Shown piece by piece: positions 1 through 8,334 of a stretch of DNA of 64,000 nucleotides. The stretch lies in the NCBI RefSeq assembly GCF_000686805.1, contig NZ_KK366020.1, positions 84,634 through 148,633 of the forward strand. Reading direction: 5' to 3'. Made by a program: the position numbers and the translations under genes. The stretch comes from Bacillus sp. UNC41MFS5 (lineage in GTDB: Bacteria > Bacillota > Bacilli > Bacillales_B > DSM-18226). Below the pieces are notes generated by a model. It worked only from the letters and a program-made list of their open reading frames with translations, made no database searches and had not been told where the DNA came from. Each line of letters starts with the position of its first letter. The stretch's first letter is position 1.

Positions 1-1
1 T

Positions 2-100
2 GCAAAAGAAAAGCAGCCGTTGATGGAAGAAGAGGAAAACGAAGTGGAGCCGGATATTGACGACTTACTTGGTGGTTTTCTTGCAAACATGAATAAGTAA
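2..100 (+). CDS. C-terminal end of a truncated unidentified protein
   Basis: An open frame enters from the left edge and stops with TAA at 98-100, giving the last 32 residues of a protein whose body lies outside the window. The tail is strongly acidic (a run of four Glu, then Asp-Ile-Asp-Asp) and ends in Gly-Gly-Phe-Leu-Ala-Asn-Met-Asn-Lys. A strong intrinsic terminator follows three bases later, which supports this as a real gene end. Nothing in the fragment identifies the family. Confidence 0.6.
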   Translation, partial: AKEKQPLMEEEENEVEPDIDDLLGGFLANMNK

Positions 101-102
101 TT

Positions 103-146
103 AAAAAGGGCCAACCTCACAGTATCGTGAGGTTGGCCCTTTTTTA
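103..146 (+). terminator. Rho-independent terminator of the truncated first gene
   Basis: A perfect stem (GGGCCAACCTCAC pairing with GTGAGGTTGGCCC, loop AGTATC) is followed by a run of T. A-rich sequence precedes the stem. Confidence 0.95.
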
Positions 147-180
147 AATGAGAAAGTATAAGTTTTTGAACTTAGATTAC

Positions 181-334
181 TGTCTAGCTCCAGCGCCCTA
201 GCGGCTAGTGTCCTTCGCTCTCCACCCTACGATAAGTCAAGCACGAATGCGCCTCCGGCTCTTCGTGTTTCCTTTATCTCAGTTGGAGCGCTCCAGGCCA
301 TACGCCGCTGACCAGGGCGCTTGCGCTTTTCTTA
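181..334 (-). repeat. Dispersed intergenic repeat, subtype 1 (copy R1)
   Basis: Begins TGTCTAGCTCCAGCGCC and ends GGCGCTTGCGCTTTTCTTA. Its body (CGATAAGTCAA, CTCCGGCTCTTCGTGTTTCC, GGAGCGCTCCAGGCCATACG) reappears in reverse complement at 9079-9227 with few differences. It abuts the stop codon of the small minus-strand gene at 335-460. An open frame can be read through it, but the frame is created by the repeat. Confidence 0.9.
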
Positions 335-460
335 TTAATGCTGTTTATTCGGCATTCTTTGGCTTTTTTGACCAGTTGCTTGACGTTGTTTATTTTTTTG
401 ATCTTTTGCCTGCTTTTCATGCAGCTGTTCTACAAACTCATGCGTGCTACGGTTATCCAT
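335..460 (-). CDS. Small DUF4023-like protein (41 aa)
   Basis: A 41-residue hydrophilic protein starting Met-Asp-Asn-Arg-Ser-Thr-His-Glu-Phe-Val-Glu-Gln-Leu-His and ending Met-Pro-Asn-Lys-Gln-His. The pattern THEFVEQLHEKQ followed by a Lys/Gln-rich tail and a terminal PNK resembles the short DUF4023 proteins of Bacilli, whose function is unknown. An excellent AAGGAGG site lies nine bases upstream of the ATG. About 60 bp upstream is GAATA, 17 bp, CAAAATA, which is loosely like a forespore sigma-G/F promoter, so spore expression is possible but unproven. The repeat R1 begins immediately after the stop codon. Confidence 0.75.
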   Translation of the reverse strand: MDNRSTHEFVEQLHEKQAKDQKNKQRQATGQKSQRMPNKQH

Positions 461-617
461 TCTACCTAACCTCCTTGAAAAATCGAACCACTGTTATTTT
501 GACCAAGCTGTTTGAAAATATTCAGTAATGCTTTTCTCTTGTTTTGCATAAAGATTACCATTATATTCTATGTAAAAATAAATCTATGAAACTATTACTA
601 GATTTGGTGGTGTGTTA

Positions 618-1559
618 ATGGAGCTGCCTAACAATATTGTTCAGGCCAACGGTGTATTGAATGAGCAGTTAATTTTGAAAAAGGAAATTCTCTATAAAGG
701 GATGAATGGAAGATTTGTCGAAAGATTTTATCTGACCCCTGAAACGAGCTATATTTTTAAGCCGCTAACAAATAATGGTCAATTAGGCAAAGAGGTCTGG
801 GTTTATGAACATATTCTTCCCCATTTTCCTGCCATTTTTCCAAATATTATTTCTTACTCCATAAATGAATGTTCCGAACTTAACTGGATGATTCTTGAGG
901 ACCTTGGTCAGCTCTCACATGACTTTAATGAGGATGTTGTATTAGATGTCATAAAGTGGGCAGCATGGTGGCATTCCCTCCCAGTTGAACAATTGGGAAA
1001 TGTACCTCTTAAGGGATTAAAGCCGAGAATTGAGGAGATTGAATCCGAGGTTTTTGTTAAGAAGGATGAAGTATATCGTTTATTGTCTTCTTTGAACATG
1101 GAGCGAGAATTCGTTGATGCTATTTTTGAGAAACTTAACGATTGGCAGCTTTCAAAGCTTCAAGTGTTGACCCACGGTGATTTACATGCCGGAAATTTTG
1201 CGGTTGCCGGAACCAAGTTGAAGATCTTAGACTGGGAGCACGCCCATCTTAATTCTCCACACTGGGACCTATACCATCTAATTGATATGTCCCATCCTCT
1301 TTTTCCGAAAAAAGTAACAAGTCCATTGCGGGAGAGAATCTTGAGAACTTATCTTGATCAGGTTACATATGAGCATGACAGTGCTTATTTTTTTACGGAG
1401 TATTATTTAGTGGCAACTGTGTTTTCGATTTGGATGCTGTTATTGATACAGAAGGATTTAAAGGGAAATGGCGGAAAATGGTCTGTTGAGCAGTTAAATG
1501 CTCAGTTTGAAGAAACGGTGTCGAGTCTTCATCAATGTGCAGCAGCAATGCTTGTATGA
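618..1559 (+). CDS. Aminoglycoside phosphotransferase (APH)-family kinase
   Basis: A 313-residue protein of the APH / choline-kinase fold. The catalytic loop HGDLHAGN is at residues 186-193 and the metal-binding Asp of the DFG-like motif is in DWE at 205-207. A nucleotide-binding N-lobe precedes them. The substrate is unknown; members phosphorylate aminoglycosides, homoserine, sugars or other small hydroxyl compounds, and sequence alone does not decide. The ATG at 618 is preferred over GTG at 612 because GGTGGTG lies at proper spacing. The gene stands alone and shares a bidirectional terminator with the convergent pepT. Confidence 0.75.
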   Translation: MELPNNIVQANGVLNEQLILKKEILYKGMNGRFVERFYLTPETSYIFKPLTNNGQLGKEVWVYEHILPHFPAIFPNIISYSINECSELNWMILEDLGQLSHDFNEDVVLDVIKWAAWWHSLPVEQLGNVPLKGLKPRIEEIESEVFVKKDEVYRLLSSLNMEREFVDAIFEKLNDWQLSKLQVLTHGDLHAGNFAVAGTKLKILDWEHAHLNSPHWDLYHLIDMSHPLFPKKVTSPLRERILRTYLDQVTYEHDSAYFFTEYYLVATVFSIWMLLLIQKDLKGNGGKWSVEQLNAQFEETVSSLHQCAAAMLV

Positions 1560-1597
1560 AAAAAGCTCACTTTGAGTTAGTCAAAGCGAGCTTTTTT
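1559..1597. terminator. Bidirectional terminator between the APH-like gene and pepT
   Basis: AAAAAAGCTCACTTTGA pairs with TCAAAGCGAGCTTTTTT around a GTTAG loop. A and T runs flank both sides, so it can serve the two convergent genes. Confidence 0.9.
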
Positions 1598-1599
1598 AG

Positions 1600-2838
1600 T
1601 TATGCTTTTTGTTCAGTTAATTTGATGACTTCGATAACAGTGTTAGTGGCTTTGATCATATTATCCACGGAAATGAATTCATATTTACCGTGGAAATTTT
1701 CCCCGCCGGTGAAAATATTCGGTGTTGGCAGACCCATATAGGAAAGCTGTGATCCATCGGTGCCGCCGCGGATGGGTTTAACAATTGGCGTAATGCCAAG
1801 GCTCACCATCGCTTCATGAGCAATATCAACAATTTCCATCACCGGTATAATTTTCTCACCCATGTTGTAATATTGATCATTGAGTTCGAGTTGAATAGAG
1901 TCGCTGCCGTATTTGGACTTTAGTTCATTGACGATACCTTCAATCAACGTTTTACGTGCTTTGAAGTTGTCCATGTCATGGTCTCTGATAATGTAGTGGA
2001 GCTTGGTTAGTTCTACATCACCATTGAATGCTAACAGATGGAAGAAGCCTTCGTATCCTTCGGTATGTTCTGGTACTTCCTGTGCTGGGAGTTTGCTATG
2101 TAATTCCATCGCAATTTTCATCGAGTTGACCATTTTGTCTTTAGCGGAGCCTGGGTGAATATTATTTCCTTTGATTGTGACTTTCGCTGCAGCTGCGTTG
2201 AAACTCTCGTATTCTAATTCTCCAAGCGGACCGCCATCAACGGTATATGCATGCTTTGCATTGAAGGCCGCAACGTCAAACTTATGTGGTCCTCGGCCGA
2301 TTTCTTCATCTGGAGTGAACGCAACGCGGACCTTACCGTGCTTTATTTCTGGATGGTTCAGCAGATAGGCCATGGCAGTCATGATTTCGGTGATACCGGC
2401 TTTGTTGTCTGCCCCTAGCAACGTTGTGCCGTCTGTTGTGATCAGGGTGTGGCCTTTATAGTCAGGAAGGCTTGGGAAATCCTTCGGTGACATCACTACT
2501 TTAAGTGCCTCGTTTAAGACGATTTCGCTCCCATCATAGTTTTCAACGATTTGCGGGTTCACGTTTTTCCCGGTAAAATCTGTGGCTGTGTCGACATGGG
2601 CAAGAAAGCCAATCGTTGGGACTTCCTTGTCTGTGTTTGACGGTAAGGTCGCCATCACGTATGCATTCTCGTCGATGGTGACTTCTTGCATTCCGATCGC
2701 TTGCAATTCTTCGACAAGCATCCGGGCTAACGTCCACTGCCCCTCAGTGGATGGACAAGTTTCGTTGTTTTCATTGGACTGGGTGTCCACTTTAACATAG
2801 GAAGTAAACCTTTCAATCAATTCGTTTTTCAATTCCAC
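1600..2838 (-). CDS. pepT: Peptidase T (tripeptide aminopeptidase)
   Basis: A 412-residue cytoplasmic zinc aminopeptidase of the M20B family that removes the N-terminal residue of tripeptides. All expected metal and catalytic positions are present: His81 and Asp83 in AHVDT, Asp144 in GADNKAG, Glu178/Glu179 in PDEEIGRG, Asp201 in TVDGG, and the late His in [11 protein letters not shown]. Full length for PepT (about 410). Monocistronic on the minus strand and convergent with the APH-like kinase. The start codon is preceded by AAGAGGAGTG. Confidence 0.95.
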   Translation of the reverse strand: MELKNELIERFTSYVKVDTQSNENNETCPSTEGQWTLARMLVEELQAIGMQEVTIDENAYVMATLPSNTDKEVPTIGFLAHVDTATDFTGKNVNPQIVENYDGSEIVLNEALKVVMSPKDFPSLPDYKGHTLITTDGTTLLGADNKAGITEIMTAMAYLLNHPEIKHGKVRVAFTPDEEIGRGPHKFDVAAFNAKHAYTVDGGPLGELEYESFNAAAAKVTIKGNNIHPGSAKDKMVNSMKIAMELHSKLPAQEVPEHTEGYEGFFHLLAFNGDVELTKLHYIIRDHDMDNFKARKTLIEGIVNELKSKYGSDSIQLELNDQYYNMGEKIIPVMEIVDIAHEAMVSLGITPIVKPIRGGTDGSQLSYMGLPTPNIFTGGENFHGKYEFISVDNMIKATNTVIEVIKLTEQKA

Positions 2839-2938
2839 TACACTCCTCTTAATTGAGTTGAATTCATGAATATCATATCACTATGAGAGAGCGGTTACAC
2901 GTTTTATAGATGAGGTGGTGTTTAGTGGATGGGGTTAG

Positions 2939-3112
2939 TGGCGGATGCCCGGACTTTACTGGCGGATAGCGGTAACTTACTGGCGATTGAGCTCTATTTA
3001 CTGGCGGATAAGCCCGCATTACTGGCGAGAGCGAAAATAACTGGCGGATAAGCAACGAATACTGGCGGATAAGTTCCTGTTACTGGCGCATAGAAATCAT
3101 TTACTGGCGACA
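2939..3112. repeat. Array of nine TTACTGGCGGATA-like motifs at 21-bp spacing
   Basis: The core TGGCG (usually TTACTGGCGGATAAG) starts at 2939, 2960, 2981, 3002, 3023, 3042, 3063, 3084 and 3105. Eight intervals are 21,21,21,21,19,21,21,21 bp. The bases between cores are not conserved. The array directly abuts the stop codon of the NERD-domain gene (3113) and fills most of the gap to pepT. It is not a CRISPR, because the conserved part is only about 12 bp. Confidence 0.9.
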
Positions 3113-4066
3113 CTATGGAATAAAAATTGTCTCCCGGCTATTAGATCTTAAGTCCATAAAATAGCACCGATCTCGATAAGTTCCCTCACTTTGCAAATCC
3201 ATACTCAGCAAAATACGCTTGGCTGTATGAATATCATCAACTCCCAAAAACTCCCGGCACTCCCGATTTGTGATTTGCCGTTTAAATATCAAAGACCATT
3301 CGCGTAATGTCCTTTGGTGGGCAATGTGATCGACCACACCGCAATGTTGGCAGCACCATGTCCGGGGGTGCTTAATCATGCCAAACTTCCCGCATGTGTT
3401 GCACCTTACTCCAGGTCGGAAATCACTGAAAGGAATTGAGTATGATTCACATATTGGTTTAGGAATAAAAGGTTGATGACTTTTCAAAAGTTCAGCAGAC
3501 AGCCAATTAAAGGTCGCTTGGTCCAACTTATTTCCATGTTGTGGGATGCTATTCAAAAATGAGGGAATCAAACTGGGGAATAAAATTTTTGTGTTCTTAG
3601 GGGGAACAGCCACAATTTGTTTAGGATACGCCAATACAACGGCGCCGAATATCGGGATATCAATATTTCGACCCCATAGCCAATCGCAAATTAGTTCGCG
3701 ATTACGCTCTAATTGGACAACCGGGCTCTCATACCCATCCTGGTGTCCATCCTCCTTTGTGCGGATCAGTTGAGGTGGATTATCCTTGAATTCCAGAACA
3801 CAGCCAATATTCTTCACCTCTAATACCGTACCAAACCAAGGAGTAAGCACAAATGAATCCATTTGAAACTGTTCACGCCATGCAGGAGATAAATCATGGA
3901 AAATATGGTGTTCCTCAGAAAACGGGTGCTTCTGGAAGACTTCAGCAACCCTCTCCTCTCCGCCAATCCCCGCCTCGACGGACCCTCGTTTTGCCGCCAA
4001 GACTGGCTGGAGCGAATGGCTAACGGATAACCGCTGCTGCGCGGCAATTAATCCTTCCAACGTCAA
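3113..4066 (-). CDS. NERD-domain protein with C-terminal zinc ribbon
   Basis: A nuclease-related (NERD) domain protein of 317 residues counted from TTG 4066. The N-terminal part carries the conserved pattern GEERVAEVF, then DSFVLTP and LEVKNI, which matches the family's D...EVK catalytic-type core. Near residue 220 a CNTCG...CCQHCG zinc ribbon follows, then a His/Arg-rich tail. NERD proteins are proposed DNA-processing enzymes of uncertain role. The start is problematic: TTG at 4066 has no ribosome site, while in the same frame an ATT at 4091-4093 is preceded by a near-perfect GAGGTGAT (4099-4106) and gives ILIKSRDVSLTLEGL, which resembles homologue N-termini. No ATG exists in frame. Confidence 0.7.
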   Translation of the reverse strand: MTLEGLIAAQQRLSVSHSLQPVLAAKRGSVEAGIGGEERVAEVFQKHPFSEEHHIFHDLSPAWREQFQMDSFVLTPWFGTVLEVKNIGCVLEFKDNPPQLIRTKEDGHQDGYESPVVQLERNRELICDWLWGRNIDIPIFGAVVLAYPKQIVAVPPKNTKILFPSLIPSFLNSIPQHGNKLDQATFNWLSAELLKSHQPFIPKPICESYSIPFSDFRPGVRCNTCGKFGMIKHPRTWCCQHCGVVDHIAHQRTLREWSLIFKRQITNRECREFLGVDDIHTAKRILLSMDLQSEGTYRDRCYFMDLRSNSRETIFIP

Positions 4067-4210
4067 TGATACATCTCTGGATTTTATTAAAATCGTCCAT
4101 CACCTCTGTAAAATAGTACCTTCAACCTGCATCGTAGCACATCCCCATAGGCCATACTATACATCAAATAATCATTTCATATTTTTGTAAAAAATATAGC
4201 TTGACTGCTA

Positions 4211-4260
4211 TTGACCAGATGAGTCAACGGGAGTACAATGTGGTTGACTGATGTGGTCAA
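4211..4260 (+). promoter_or_regulatory. Promoter with two TTGAC-N7-GTCAA operators for the TetR/ABC operon
   Basis: A sigma-A-like promoter TTGACC (4211-4216), 17 bp, TACAAT (4234-4239) lies directly upstream of the TetR gene. Two identical-architecture palindromes TTGAC-N7-GTCAA occupy 4211-4227 (covering the -35 and spacer) and 4244-4260 (at the predicted start of transcription), centres 33 bp apart. Another TTGAC half-site is at 4201. This fits autorepression by the adjacent TetR-family protein; binding is inferred. Confidence 0.7.
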
Positions 4261-4285
4261 CAATGAAAAAAGGAGGGCCGCAACC

Positions 4286-4909
4286 ATGTTTTCGAAGTTT
4301 CTCAACCTAGATAAAGAAAAACAAGATCGAATAATAAATGCTGCCATTAAGGAATTTGCCGAGAAAGGATATGACCGGGCATCGACCAATGAAATTGTCA
4401 AAGAAGCGGGTATTTCGAAGGGATTGCTGTTTCATTATTTTCAAAACAAGAAGCAATTGTTCTTATTCGTCTTTGATTACTGCTACGAACTCATAGTCGA
4501 TGAATTTTACAAAAAAATTAATCTTCAAGAGACAGATTTCTTTAAACGAATGCGTCAAGCGATCATCGTCAAAATGGAAATGCTCTCAACTTATCCAGAT
4601 ATCTTTAAGTTCATCCAAGAGGTATTTATGGAGGACTCGGCTGAAATAAAGTTGGAATTTGATAAAAAGAAAGCAGAACTGACACATATCAATATCGAAA
4701 AGGCATATGAGGGAATTGATTTTTCGAAGTTTCGGGAGGATGTTGATCTCACGAAAATCATAAAAATGATTAGCTGGACGTTTGAAAAAATGAGTGATGA
4801 GGCGATAGAAAAAGCAAAGTTGTCCCCGGGCCACGAGATTGATTATCAAACAATCCAAGCCGAAGCAGAGGCGTATTTTGAAGTCATGATTAAGTGTTTT
4901 TATAAATAA
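4286..4909 (+). CDS. TetR/AcrR-family transcriptional regulator
   Basis: A 207-residue one-component repressor. The N-terminal helix-turn-helix spans about residues 32-52 (ASTNEIVKEAGISKGLLFHYF), followed by an all-helical ligand domain without recognised ligand signature. It is the first gene of an operon with an ABC ATPase and two ABC-2 permeases, so it probably controls that exporter in response to a lipophilic or toxic ligand. ATG 4286 is chosen over an upstream in-frame ATG at 4238 because AAAGGAGGG lies just before it and because 4238 overlaps the -10/operator region. Confidence 0.88.
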   Translation: MFSKFLNLDKEKQDRIINAAIKEFAEKGYDRASTNEIVKEAGISKGLLFHYFQNKKQLFLFVFDYCYELIVDEFYKKINLQETDFFKRMRQAIIVKMEMLSTYPDIFKFIQEVFMEDSAEIKLEFDKKKAELTHINIEKAYEGIDFSKFREDVDLTKIIKMISWTFEKMSDEAIEKAKLSPGHEIDYQTIQAEAEAYFEVMIKCFYK

Positions 4910-4952
4910 ACATTTGAGGTTAAATACCAACGAACATTAGGAGGGTGTCACG

Positions 4953-5837
4953 ATGAATGTAATTGAAATTAACCATCTTACCAAGACCTATGGGAAATCA
5001 AGAGGGATCACTGACATTAGCTTTCATGTCGAAGAAGGTGAGATCTTTGGGTTCATTGGTCCAAACGGCGCGGGTAAATCAACAACGATTCGGACCCTTT
5101 TGTCGCTGATTTACCCAACAAGCGGCAGTGCCACTATTTTTGGCAAAGACTCTGTTCAATTTGCACCAGAAATTAAAAAGGAAATTGGTTATTTGCCTTC
5201 TGAAGTTTTTTACTATGACAATATGAAGGTTAAGGACCTATTAAAATATTCAGCTAGTTTTTATAAAAAAGATTGCAGTAAGAGAATCAAAGAATTGGCT
5301 GCGATTATGGACTTAGATCTCAATAAAAAAATTGATGACCTTTCCTTAGGAAATAAAAAGAAGGTTGGGATTGTTCAAGGGCTGCTCCATGAACCAAAGT
5401 TAATTATTCTCGATGAACCAACAAGTGGTCTTGACCCGCTGATGCAGCAGAAATTTTTTGAGCTTTTAGAAGAAGAGAATAAAAAAGGCGCAACGATTCT
5501 CTTTTCATCACATATCCTCAGTGAAGTGCAGCGACTATGTAACCGGGTGGCTATCATTAAAGAAGGTAAGATTGTTACGGTTGAAAAGATTAGTACTTTA
5601 CAAGAAAACAACTATAAGAAGTTCAAAATGGAAACGACAGCGCCGCTGGATCCAAACTATTTCAACATCAGCGGGGTTAACAATTTAGAAGTTAAAGACA
5701 ACATTACCAGCTTTTTATTTAAAGGGAATATTAATGCCATCATGAAAAAACTTGCCGATATTGAGCTAGTGAATTTATGGATAGAAGAGCCAGACCTCGA
5801 GGAGATCTTTATGCACTATTATGAAAAGGAGGCCTAG
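4953..5837 (+). CDS. ABC-2 type transporter ATP-binding protein
   Basis: A 294-residue ATPase of the DrrA/CcmA-type export family. Walker A GPNGAGKST is at residues 36-44, the signature loop is a degenerate LSLGNKKK, and Walker B with the D-loop reads LIILDEPTSGLDPL, followed by the switch His in SSHILSE. A C-terminal extension of about 80 residues is typical of exporters of this type. It has a good AGGAGGGTG site and is followed by two permease genes with gaps of only 6 and 16 bp, so the complex is probably one ATPase dimer with two different membrane subunits. Cargo unknown. Confidence 0.9.
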   Translation: MNVIEINHLTKTYGKSRGITDISFHVEEGEIFGFIGPNGAGKSTTIRTLLSLIYPTSGSATIFGKDSVQFAPEIKKEIGYLPSEVFYYDNMKVKDLLKYSASFYKKDCSKRIKELAAIMDLDLNKKIDDLSLGNKKKVGIVQGLLHEPKLIILDEPTSGLDPLMQQKFFELLEEENKKGATILFSSHILSEVQRLCNRVAIIKEGKIVTVEKISTLQENNYKKFKMETTAPLDPNYFNISGVNNLEVKDNITSFLFKGNINAIMKKLADIELVNLWIEEPDLEEIFMHYYEKEA

Positions 5838-5843
5838 AAAACT

Positions 5844-6641
5844 ATGAATATATTTTTTCATGAGTTGAGGGCGTATCGGAAATCCACAATCATCTGGTCT
5901 TGTTCGTTAGTGCTGATTATTGCTCTGTTTATGTCGTTTTATCCTGCTTTTGCAAAGGATGCAGAGGGCTTTCAAAAAATTATGGAAGGATATCCTGAGG
6001 CGATTAGAAATGCGATTGGTTTTAACCTCGGCAATTTCTTTACGATTCTAGGCTTCTATTGCTTTCCGTTATCGTTCATTACATTGTGCGGGGCGATTCA
6101 GGCGATGAACCTTGGCACAAGCATTGTCAGCAAGGAAGTCCGCGAGAAAACAGCAGATTTTCTGTTAACAAAACCAGTTACGAGGACAGCGGTGCTTACA
6201 TCGAAACTGGTGGCGGCTTTAGTCTCAATCGTCATTACCAATATTATTTATCTAGTTGTTACAATGATCATGGTTTATCAAGTCAAGACAGATGATTTTA
6301 GCGTGAAAATATTACTGTTGCTTACGCTTACCTTGTTTTTTATTCAGTTGATTTTCCTTGCAGTCGGAATCATGATTTCAGTCATTGTTCCTAAGATTAA
6401 ATCTGTCCTTTCCGTTTCACTAACAACCGTATTTGCATTCTACTTTTTGGGGATGTTTAGCAGCACGACTGGGGAAGAAGCAAAACGCTATATTTCGCCA
6501 TTTAAATATTTTGACACTGCCTATATCATCAATCATTCTGGCTATGAAGCGTCCTTTCTAGTTGCTGGGGCCGTTATTATCATTCTAGCAATTACGACAA
6601 GTTATTTTGTTTATCTAAAAAAGGATATCCATGCTGTATAG
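5844..6641 (+). CDS. ABC-2 transporter permease subunit 1
   Basis: A 265-residue integral membrane protein with about six predicted transmembrane segments: an N-terminal anchor after RAYRKSTIIW, a helix around FFTILGFYCFPLSFITLCGAI, the conserved amphipathic stretch KEVREKTADFLLTKPVTR, then three helices and a C-terminal helix ending KKDIHAV. This is the ABC-2 membrane 5 / YtrC-like layout. It shares the REKTADFLLTKPVTR segment with the next gene, so the two are ancient duplicates forming a heterodimeric channel. Confidence 0.85.
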   Translation: MNIFFHELRAYRKSTIIWSCSLVLIIALFMSFYPAFAKDAEGFQKIMEGYPEAIRNAIGFNLGNFFTILGFYCFPLSFITLCGAIQAMNLGTSIVSKEVREKTADFLLTKPVTRTAVLTSKLVAALVSIVITNIIYLVVTMIMVYQVKTDDFSVKILLLLTLTLFFIQLIFLAVGIMISVIVPKIKSVLSVSLTTVFAFYFLGMFSSTTGEEAKRYISPFKYFDTAYIINHSGYEASFLVAGAVIIILAITTSYFVYLKKDIHAV

Positions 6642-6657
6642 CGAAGGAGGTTAGGTT

Positions 6658-7458
6658 ATGAATATATTTGTAAAAGAACTGAAATCGTATCGGAAGTCGC
6701 TGATTTTTTGGAGCATCGGTGTTTTCCTTATGGTAGCATCAGGAATGGCTAAATATGCTGCGTATTCCTCATCGGGTCAATCCATCAATGATTTGATGGC
6801 TGATTTGCCTAAATCGCTAAAGGCGGTCATGGGGGTTGGAGTGGTCGATTTATCGAAGATTAGCGGTTATTATTCATTATTGTATATATATTTGTTATTA
6901 ATGGCGACGATTCATGCGGCGATGCTGGGTGCATCGATTATTGCGAAAGAAGAGCGTGACAAAACAGCGGAGTTTTTATTCGTCAAGCCAGTTTCCAGAA
7001 CGAAGATTATTACAGCAAAACTGTTTGCTGCGTTCACGAATATCGTTATTTTTAATCTTGTTACCTTGATTTCATCAATAACTCTTATTGAAAAATACAA
7101 CAACGCTGGTGAGGCAGTTAATGGTGAAATTGTCCTCACCCAGGTGGGCATGTTTATTTTACAAGTCTTGTTCTTAGTCATCGGCAGTGCGCTGGCTGCT
7201 GTAAAAAAGAGACCGAAAACAGCTCCATCGCTAGCAACGGGTATCCTGCTGTTAACATATATGTTATCGATTGTGATTGATTTGAATGAGAACATGGAAG
7301 GCTTGAAATATTTAACCCCCTTTAAATATTTCGAGGCTAAGAATCTAATGTTAGGCAGTGGACTTGAACCAATATATATTGTTATATCAGTAATCGTAAC
7401 TGTCCTATTATTAGCGGTTACCTTCACTATTTATCAAAAGAGAGATTTGAATGCATAA
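6658..7458 (+). CDS. ABC-2 transporter permease subunit 2
   Basis: A 266-residue paralogue of the preceding permease. It shares the opening MNIF.KEL.SYRKS, the cytoplasmic coupling segment ERDKTAEFLFVKPVSRTKI and a terminal helix ending in YQKRDLNA. About six hydrophobic helices are visible. It is the last gene of the TetR-ATPase-permease-permease operon and is followed by a terminator at 7463-7490. Function: second half of the membrane channel for an unknown exported substrate. Confidence 0.85.
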   Translation: MNIFVKELKSYRKSLIFWSIGVFLMVASGMAKYAAYSSSGQSINDLMADLPKSLKAVMGVGVVDLSKISGYYSLLYIYLLLMATIHAAMLGASIIAKEERDKTAEFLFVKPVSRTKIITAKLFAAFTNIVIFNLVTLISSITLIEKYNNAGEAVNGEIVLTQVGMFILQVLFLVIGSALAAVKKRPKTAPSLATGILLLTYMLSIVIDLNENMEGLKYLTPFKYFEAKNLMLGSGLEPIYIVISVIVTVLLLAVTFTIYQKRDLNA

Positions 7459-7462
7459 ACAG

Positions 7463-7490
7463 AGGCCTGATTTTTATCAGGCCTTTTCAT
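7463..7490. terminator. Terminator between the ABC operon and the YhcN-like gene
   Basis: AGGCCTGAT and ATCAGGCCT form a perfect stem around TTTT, followed by TTTCATTT. It lies between convergent genes. Confidence 0.85.
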
Positions 7491-7498
7491 TTCAATGA

Positions 7499-8209
7499 TT
7501 ATTTTTCCCGTGTCATTTTAATGAGGGTATTGATATCGCTTGAAAGCTTGCCATAGGAAGGATTTTTGGCCTTTATATTGGCTTTGATTCCATCAATCAG
7601 CGGCAATGCTTTAGGGCTTGTAATCGTTAAGACCTGAACATTGCCGTTAAAGGCTTTATCGATTACTTCCTTCGCTCGATCCAAATTATCATCATTATTC
7701 AACTTGTCGGGGTCAACCCCGTCAAGATTCCCCTTGCCTGACAAGCCAGAGGTGCTTTTTAGCACCTTATTTTGAAGCTCATCATAACGAGTCGAGGTCA
7801 CTTCTTGTTTGGCACGTGCCAAAATAACGGTGTCATCTAGGACAAATACTTTAATCCCAGGGATGCCCTCTCCAGAAAGGCGAGATTCCAAATGGGAGGA
7901 TATTCCACCGTCATGAAGGCTGGAGCTGCCAATCAAACTATATACATTAGTGCCTACTCCTTCGGTTGTTTGGCTGTTGCGATTGGTTGTACTTTTCTTT
8001 GATCTATCTACGCTTGGGATTACATTGACACTATTTTGATTGTGGACATGCCCATTTCCTTTGTTGTTCACCGACTGGTCATGATAGTTGATATTTTCTG
8101 CAGCCCCTACTTCATTTTCCTTTATTCCGTTTTGACTTGCACAAGCCGTTAGCATCAACACCGCACCAAAGAATGGGATGCCCCAGATTTTCCATTTTCT
8201 TTTCAACAT
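7499..8209 (-). CDS. YhcN/YlaJ-family sporulation lipoprotein
   Basis: A 236-residue exported lipoprotein. The signal peptide ends in LTAC with the lipidated Cys at about residue 23. An Asn/Ser/His-rich linker of about 80 residues follows, then the YhcN/YlaJ domain with ARAKQEVTSTRYDELQNKVL and KEVIDKAFNGNVQVLTITSP. Family members are associated with spore membrane or cortex and with germination, but their molecular role is not settled. Strong AAAGGAGG site before the ATG. It is divergent from the gluconate dehydrogenase genes. Confidence 0.8.
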   Translation of the reverse strand: MLKRKWKIWGIPFFGAVLMLTACASQNGIKENEVGAAENINYHDQSVNNKGNGHVHNQNSVNVIPSVDRSKKSTTNRNSQTTEGVGTNVYSLIGSSSLHDGGISSHLESRLSGEGIPGIKVFVLDDTVILARAKQEVTSTRYDELQNKVLKSTSGLSGKGNLDGVDPDKLNNDDNLDRAKEVIDKAFNGNVQVLTITSPKALPLIDGIKANIKAKNPSYGKLSSDINTLIKMTREK

Positions 8210-8334
8210 AAAAATGCCTCCTTTTTTTAAAATTATTTTCTCCGCTGCTATTTCTAAGTATGAGTGGATTATTTTGGGAACATATTAAAATTAGTTGATT
8301 GAGAATAATGTCGAAAAATCATGGAGGTTTAAAA

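Noticed and set aside
208..528. 106-residue plus-strand protein
   Set aside because: It reads through repeat R1 and antisense to the small DUF4023-like gene; no ribosome site.
2873..3055. 60-residue minus-strand protein with heptad-like PPV repeats
   Set aside because: The repeat period arises from the 21-bp array; there is no convincing start site, and in-frame stops separate it from the NERD gene.
2939..3112. CRISPR array
   Set aside because: The conserved unit is about 12 bp with 9-bp gaps, far shorter than CRISPR repeats and spacers, and no cas gene is nearby.
8210..8334. Sigma-E or sigma-G promoter for the YhcN-like lipoprotein
   Set aside because: CATACTTA is present on the minus strand but no -35 of either class lies at proper distance.
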